Positions 60,491 to 64,000 of a stretch of 64,000 bases of DNA are shown here, in pieces. The notes below the pieces were generated by a model. It worked only from the letters and a program-made list of their open reading frames with translations, was not told where the DNA came from and did not search any database. Source of the DNA: Palauibacter sp965207805 (GTDB taxonomy: Bacteria; Gemmatimonadota; Gemmatimonadetes; Palauibacterales; Palauibacteraceae); the NCBI GenBank assembly GCA_965207805.1, contig OZ242312.1, positions 3,782,001 to 3,846,000 of the forward strand. The letters run 5' to 3'. The position numbers were made by a program, and so were the translations under genes. Numbering within the stretch: the stretch's first letter is position 1; every line of letters starts with the position of its first letter.

Positions 60491-60667
60491 GCCAGGACAA
60501 TGCTGGCCGCCGGTCACACCGTGCGTGACATCGCCGAGTTAACGGGTCGGAAGGAAAGGACCGTCCACTCGCACCTCCACCAGATCTACCGCAAGCAGGA
60601 CATTACCCGGCAGGCTGAACTCGTGCGGCGGGTGTTGTCGCTCCAGATGTTCTCCGGGAGTCGGTAG
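60485..60667 (+). pseudogene. LuxR-type HTH, C-terminal fragment
   Basis: The frame encodes MLAAGHTVRDIAELTGRKERTVHSHLHQIYRK followed by QAELVRRVLSL, the C-terminal HTH of a LuxR-family regulator. The receiver or sensor portion is absent, replaced on the other strand by the metallopeptidase fragment. An ATG at 60500 exists, but a functional regulator of 55 residues is unlikely. Confidence 0.65.
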
Positions 60668-60705
60668 CGCACGGACGTAGCATATCAGAACCGGAGCTTC
60701 CCACC

Positions 60706-60925
60706 CGTCTCGTCGGGGTCCCAGAGGACGATGTCGGCGTCCGAGCCCACCCCGATCGTGCCCTTGCGCGGGTAGAGGCCGAAGAGTTTGGCGGCGTTGG
60801 TCGAGGTCACCGCCCACGAAGCGCTCCTCGAAGATGCGTCCCTGGACGACGCTCTCGGAATAGAGCATCGGCCGCACGACCTGAAGGTTGCTCAGGCCGG
60901 CCCGGTGCTGGGTGATGGTCTGGGC
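60706..60925 (-). pseudogene. partial copy of hydantoinase-like gene
   Basis: About 220 bp closely match 48690-48907 of the amidohydrolase gene at high identity, with a one-base insertion in the GAGGTCACCGCCCACGAAG segment that shifts the frame. Only an internal part of the C-terminal half is present. Same orientation as the full gene. Confidence 0.8.
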
Positions 60926-61047
60926 CGATGCTTCACCGAGCTCGCGCCCCTGAAGGGCGCTCGGTTGAACTACTGGGCGACTTGGCCGTCTGTGAGGTCG
61001 GTCGAGATGGGGACCGGGGCGAAGGTTGGATCGGGTAGGAGATTGAG

Positions 61048-61122
<75 letters not shown>

Positions 61123-61208
61123 CGAAGAAGACCGGCGCGCGACCGTTCCGTCTGGGCGGAGGGTCGGGCGCCGGGCGGCGTCCATCCTAAGGATACGGCG
61201 CGACGGGT

Positions 61209-62783
61209 TCAAGTTTCCTGGGCGCCGGGGATTCCGTCTTCGACGACGTAGCTCGCGCGGGTGGCGATCGGGGCGTCGGAGCGGGTGACGTAGGGCATGA
61301 CGCGGAAGTCGGTGCGGAGGCGGGCGGGGGAGAGGCGGCAGCGGACGTAGCCGCGCTGGGCGTTGAAGAACTTGATGTGGGGGTTGTGGCCCATGGCGTT
61401 GTCGCCCTGCGGCCCCGTGTCGACGCCGTCTCCGCTCGAGCTGATGGAGGTGCCGGCGAATTCGGTGCCGACGATCGGAGAATCCGGGCGCTCGAAGTCG
61501 AGCTTAAGGTCGTTGACCCAGTTGGTGTGGAGGTCGCCGGTAAGGACGACGGGGTTCGAGGGGCGGCGCTCGTGGAGGAAGGTCATGAGGCGGTCGCGGT
61601 CGGCGGGGTAGCCGTCCCACTTGTCCATGGCGAGCGTGAGTTCGTCCTCGCCCTCCAACAACCGGGCCATGAAGACCTGGTTGGCGAGGACGTTGTAGCG
61701 GGCGGAGGAGCGGTCGAGGCCGTCGAGCAGCCAGTCGGCCTGTCGGCTTCCGAGGATCGTGGCGCCTTCCGCGCGCTGCTCGGCGCAGGGCGGCTGCCGG
61801 CGGCCTCCGCAGGGTTGGAGGGTGCGGTACTGCCTCGTGTCGAGGACGTGGAGCCGCATCAGGGAGCCGAAGTCGAGCCGGCGGTACAACTGCGCGTCGG
61901 GACCGGTGGGCAGCGACGTCCGTCGCAGGGGGAAGTGTTCGTACAGCGCCTGGAAGGCGGCGGCGCGGCGCGCGAGGAACGCCTCCCGGCTCATCTCCTC
62001 GGTGTGGTGCTCGCCGGCCCAGTCGTTGTCGACTTCGTGGTCATCGGGGGTGAAGACCCAGGGGGCGGCGGCGTGCGCGGCCTGGAGGTCGGGATCCCTC
62101 TTATATAGGGCGTAGCGCGCGCGGTAGCCGTCGAGCGTGCGCGGTTCCTCCGTGTCGTGGAGGCGCACGAGGTCGTCCCTCTCGCCGGGGCCGCTCTCGT
62201 AGATGTAGTCGCCGAGGTGGATGACGAGGGCGGGGGACTCGTCCGCCATGTGGCGGAAGCCGGTGTACCAGCCGCGCTCGTAGTGCTGGCAGGAGACGAA
62301 CACGAAATCGAAGCGGTCGGGTAGGGTCCCGGGCGCGGGGGCGGTGCGGGTGCGGCCGACCGGACTCGTCGCCCCGGCGGCGTGGAATCGGTACCAGTAG
62401 TCGCGCCCGGGCTCCAGGCCCTCCACCTCAGCGTGAACGGAGTGGCCGAGTTCCGCGAGCGCCGCGGCCTCCCCCCGCCGCACGACGGTCGCGAAGCCGT
62501 CGTCGGCGGCGACCTCCCACCGCACGGGGACGCCGGCGCCGGGATCGCCGGGCAGGTCGAGCAGGCGCGTCCACAGGACGACGCCGTCGGCGGCCGGCTC
62601 GCCGGAGGCCACCCCGAGTTCGAACGGAAACCGGTCGGCGGAAGCGGAGTGGCCGGCGCCCACGCGGATCCCGCCGCCGTTCGCCCGGGCCGCCGCCCCG
62701 AACTGCGCGAAGGGAAGCGGCGCGAGCGCGCAGAGCGCCGCGGAACGCGACCACGCGGCGAGGAAATCGCGGCGCGTACTCAC
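61209..62783 (-). CDS. PhoD-like alkaline phosphatase, Tat-exported
   Basis: This is a 524-residue protein. The start has a Tat motif (STRRDFLAAW) and hydrophobic stretch. The PhoD_N domain (about 50-150) is followed by the catalytic metallophosphatase core with FVFVSCQHYERGWY, HLGDYIYESGPG, FTPDDHEVDNDW and TGDLHTNW. Cleaves phosphate mono- or diesters in the periplasm. GTG at 62783 gives the Tat signal right at the start. Confidence 0.88.
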   Translation of the reverse strand: MSTRRDFLAAWSRSAALCALAPLPFAQFGAAARANGGGIRVGAGHSASADRFPFELGVASGEPAADGVVLWTRLLDLPGDPGAGVPVRWEVAADDGFATVVRRGEAAALAELGHSVHAEVEGLEPGRDYWYRFHAAGATSPVGRTRTAPAPGTLPDRFDFVFVSCQHYERGWYTGFRHMADESPALVIHLGDYIYESGPGERDDLVRLHDTEEPRTLDGYRARYALYKRDPDLQAAHAAAPWVFTPDDHEVDNDWAGEHHTEEMSREAFLARRAAAFQALYEHFPLRRTSLPTGPDAQLYRRLDFGSLMRLHVLDTRQYRTLQPCGGRRQPPCAEQRAEGATILGSRQADWLLDGLDRSSARYNVLANQVFMARLLEGEDELTLAMDKWDGYPADRDRLMTFLHERRPSNPVVLTGDLHTNWVNDLKLDFERPDSPIVGTEFAGTSISSSGDGVDTGPQGDNAMGHNPHIKFFNAQRGYVRCRLSPARLRTDFRVMPYVTRSDAPIATRASYVVEDGIPGAQET

Positions 62784-62852
62784 GGCGAAATCCGTCCCGC
62801 GACGGCCTCTGTTCGATTGCCGCCGCCAGCCCGCCGGTCTAGCTTCACTCGC

Positions 62853-63875
62853 ATGAAAATCCGTCCCTTCGGCGCCCCGCTGGCGCTCCTCGCGGCCGTG
62901 CTCCCGGTCCTCTCCGCCTGCAGCAAGCAGACGGCCTTCGGCGAGGCGAACAGCCTCATCATCCTCGCTCCCGACTCTCTCTCTCTGCAAGTGGAGGAGG
63001 AGACCCGGCGGGTCCTCGAACCCACGATCTTCACGAGTCGGGACGAGAAGCAGTACGAGGTGAGTTTCGTCGATCCGGAGCACGAAAACGCGGGCGATCT
63101 GAAACTGTTCCGTAACCTGATCGTGTTCGGGACGGCGGACGATCCCCTCATGCTCGAGGTGGCGGCCGAGGCGGGCCAGGATCTCGCGGCGCTCGAGCCG
63201 GGCCGCGTCTTCCAGGCGTCGAACGTGTGGGCCCTGGCCCAGACGGTGACGGCCGTGCTGCTGCGCTCAGGCCGCGAGACCGAGTCGTGGGTGGCGGCCC
63301 TGCCGTCGGTCCTGAACGCGGTGGACACGAACTACCGCGAACTCGTGCTGCGGCGGATGTTCGCGACGGCCGCCGACACCGCGCTCAGGACGGATCTGGG
63401 GCGGCGGTTCGGGTTCTCGATGCTCGTCCCCGAGGTCTACGACCGGATCGCCCGCGATCTCGGCGGAGGCGACAGCCTCGTCATCCTGCGCAACGACAAC
63501 CCGGACCCGAGCCAGCTCATCCGCTCGGTCCTGATCGCGTCGCGCACGGGCGTCGACTCGCTGACGAGGGAGCTGGCGCTGGAGTGGCGGGCGGAGATCG
63601 ACGCCGCGCACTACAACGTCCCGCAGCGGATCGACGACTCGAATTCGAGCGTGGTCAGCTTCATGTGGGAGGGCCGTCCGGCGCTGGAAGTGACCGGCGT
63701 GTGGCAGGATGAGTCGGGCGGATTCCCCGCGGCGGGCCCGTTCATCGTCTGGCTGGTCGACTGTCCGGCGCGCACGTACTTCGTCGATGCGTGGCTCTAT
63801 TCGCCGAACCGGCCCAAGTACGAGTACATGCTGCAGTTGCAGGAGATACTCGGGTCGTTCCGCTGCGTCGAGTAG
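62853..63875 (+). CDS. DUF4837 family lipoprotein
   Basis: This is a 340-residue protein with a lipoprotein signal (LPVLSAC, Cys near 23). It contains the family's EPTIFTSRDEKQYEVSFVDP region, VLIASRTGVDSLT and a C-terminal CPARTYFVDAWLYSPNRPKYEYMLQLQEILGSFRC. DUF4837 is common in FCB-group bacteria; function unknown. Confidence 0.85.
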   Translation: MKIRPFGAPLALLAAVLPVLSACSKQTAFGEANSLIILAPDSLSLQVEEETRRVLEPTIFTSRDEKQYEVSFVDPEHENAGDLKLFRNLIVFGTADDPLMLEVAAEAGQDLAALEPGRVFQASNVWALAQTVTAVLLRSGRETESWVAALPSVLNAVDTNYRELVLRRMFATAADTALRTDLGRRFGFSMLVPEVYDRIARDLGGGDSLVILRNDNPDPSQLIRSVLIASRTGVDSLTRELALEWRAEIDAAHYNVPQRIDDSNSSVVSFMWEGRPALEVTGVWQDESGGFPAAGPFIVWLVDCPARTYFVDAWLYSPNRPKYEYMLQLQEILGSFRCVE

Positions 63876-63893
63876 CCGGACCGGGTCGCCTGG

Positions 63894-64000
63894 ATGCCGT
63901 TCGTTCACCTTCACACACATAGCGAGTACTCGCTCCTCGACGGCGCGAACCGGATCGACGATCTCGTCAGCCGCGCGGTCGAACTCGGCATGCCCGCCCT
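63894..64000 (+). CDS. dnaE: DNA polymerase III subunit alpha, 5' end
   Basis: The frame starts MPFVHLHTHSEYSLLDGANRIDDLV, the PHP domain start of bacterial DnaE replicative polymerases (HxH motif in LHTHSEYSLLDG). The gene runs past the right edge, so only the first 35 codons are present. Confidence 0.9.
   Translation, partial: MPFVHLHTHSEYSLLDGANRIDDLVSRAVELGMPA

Overview
The window is GC-rich, gene-dense bacterial DNA, most consistent with the Gemmatimonadota or a close FCB-group relative, possibly a marine or sponge-associated lineage. This is an inference from gene families: DUF1552 with ankyrin and NHL exported proteins, a DUF4837 lipoprotein, carboxypeptidase-regulatory-like exported proteins, several lipoproteins and exported hydrolases, and a taurine-degradation operon. 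No rRNA gene is present. There is one tRNA, tRNA-Ile(GAT).

Layout. 0-5.4 kb: a run of exported proteins (DUF1552 3' end, ankyrin, NHL propeller, LVIVD propeller), mostly with overlapping stop/start codons. 5.4-6.9 kb: a two-gene ABC-2 transporter. 7.0-12.9 kb: a taurine module with an AGCS symporter divergent from xsc and tpa, followed directly by a reductive-dehalogenase-like iron-sulfur protein. 12.8-14.8 kb: a probable Fur-controlled pair, a helix-hairpin-helix lipoprotein and a PepSY membrane protein. 14.9-18.3 kb: a patch of toxin-antitoxin genes, several without partners. 18.4-29 kb: an Erm-like rRNA methyltransferase, S9 and M20 peptidases, an SDR, small membrane proteins, an MNT gene with a broken HEPN partner and a lipoprotein arginase. 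29-32.4 kb: DUF3800 with a structured leader, small genes and two broken genes.

33.7-48.5 kb is a visibly less GC-rich defence island. Its left half, read leftwards, encodes a two-domain ubiquitin-like protein, a cysteine-free E2-like protein, a JAB-E1 fusion, an SMC/OLD-like ATPase and a PIN nuclease; this is the best candidate for a little-described system. An IS481-family element and a second fragment separate it from the right half: a MORC-like GHKL ATPase, an Mrr-nuclease/SF2-helicase fusion, two unknowns, a 5-methylcytosine methyltransferase and Vsr, then a degenerate second vsr and DUF2806. Another IS481 fragment closes the island at 48.4 kb.

48.5-57.3 kb returns to ordinary chromosome: an exported hydantoinase-like enzyme, SUMF1-like and other exported proteins, a VapBC-type pair, an AAA/DUF4143 protein and an SLC13/TrkA-C transporter. 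57.4-61.1 kb is a second accessory patch: two tandem Cys-rich exported peptides, a propeller lipoprotein and a thioredoxin-like lipoprotein, then three gene fragments next to tRNA-Ile. The window ends with a PhoD-like phosphatase, DUF4837 and the first codons of dnaE.
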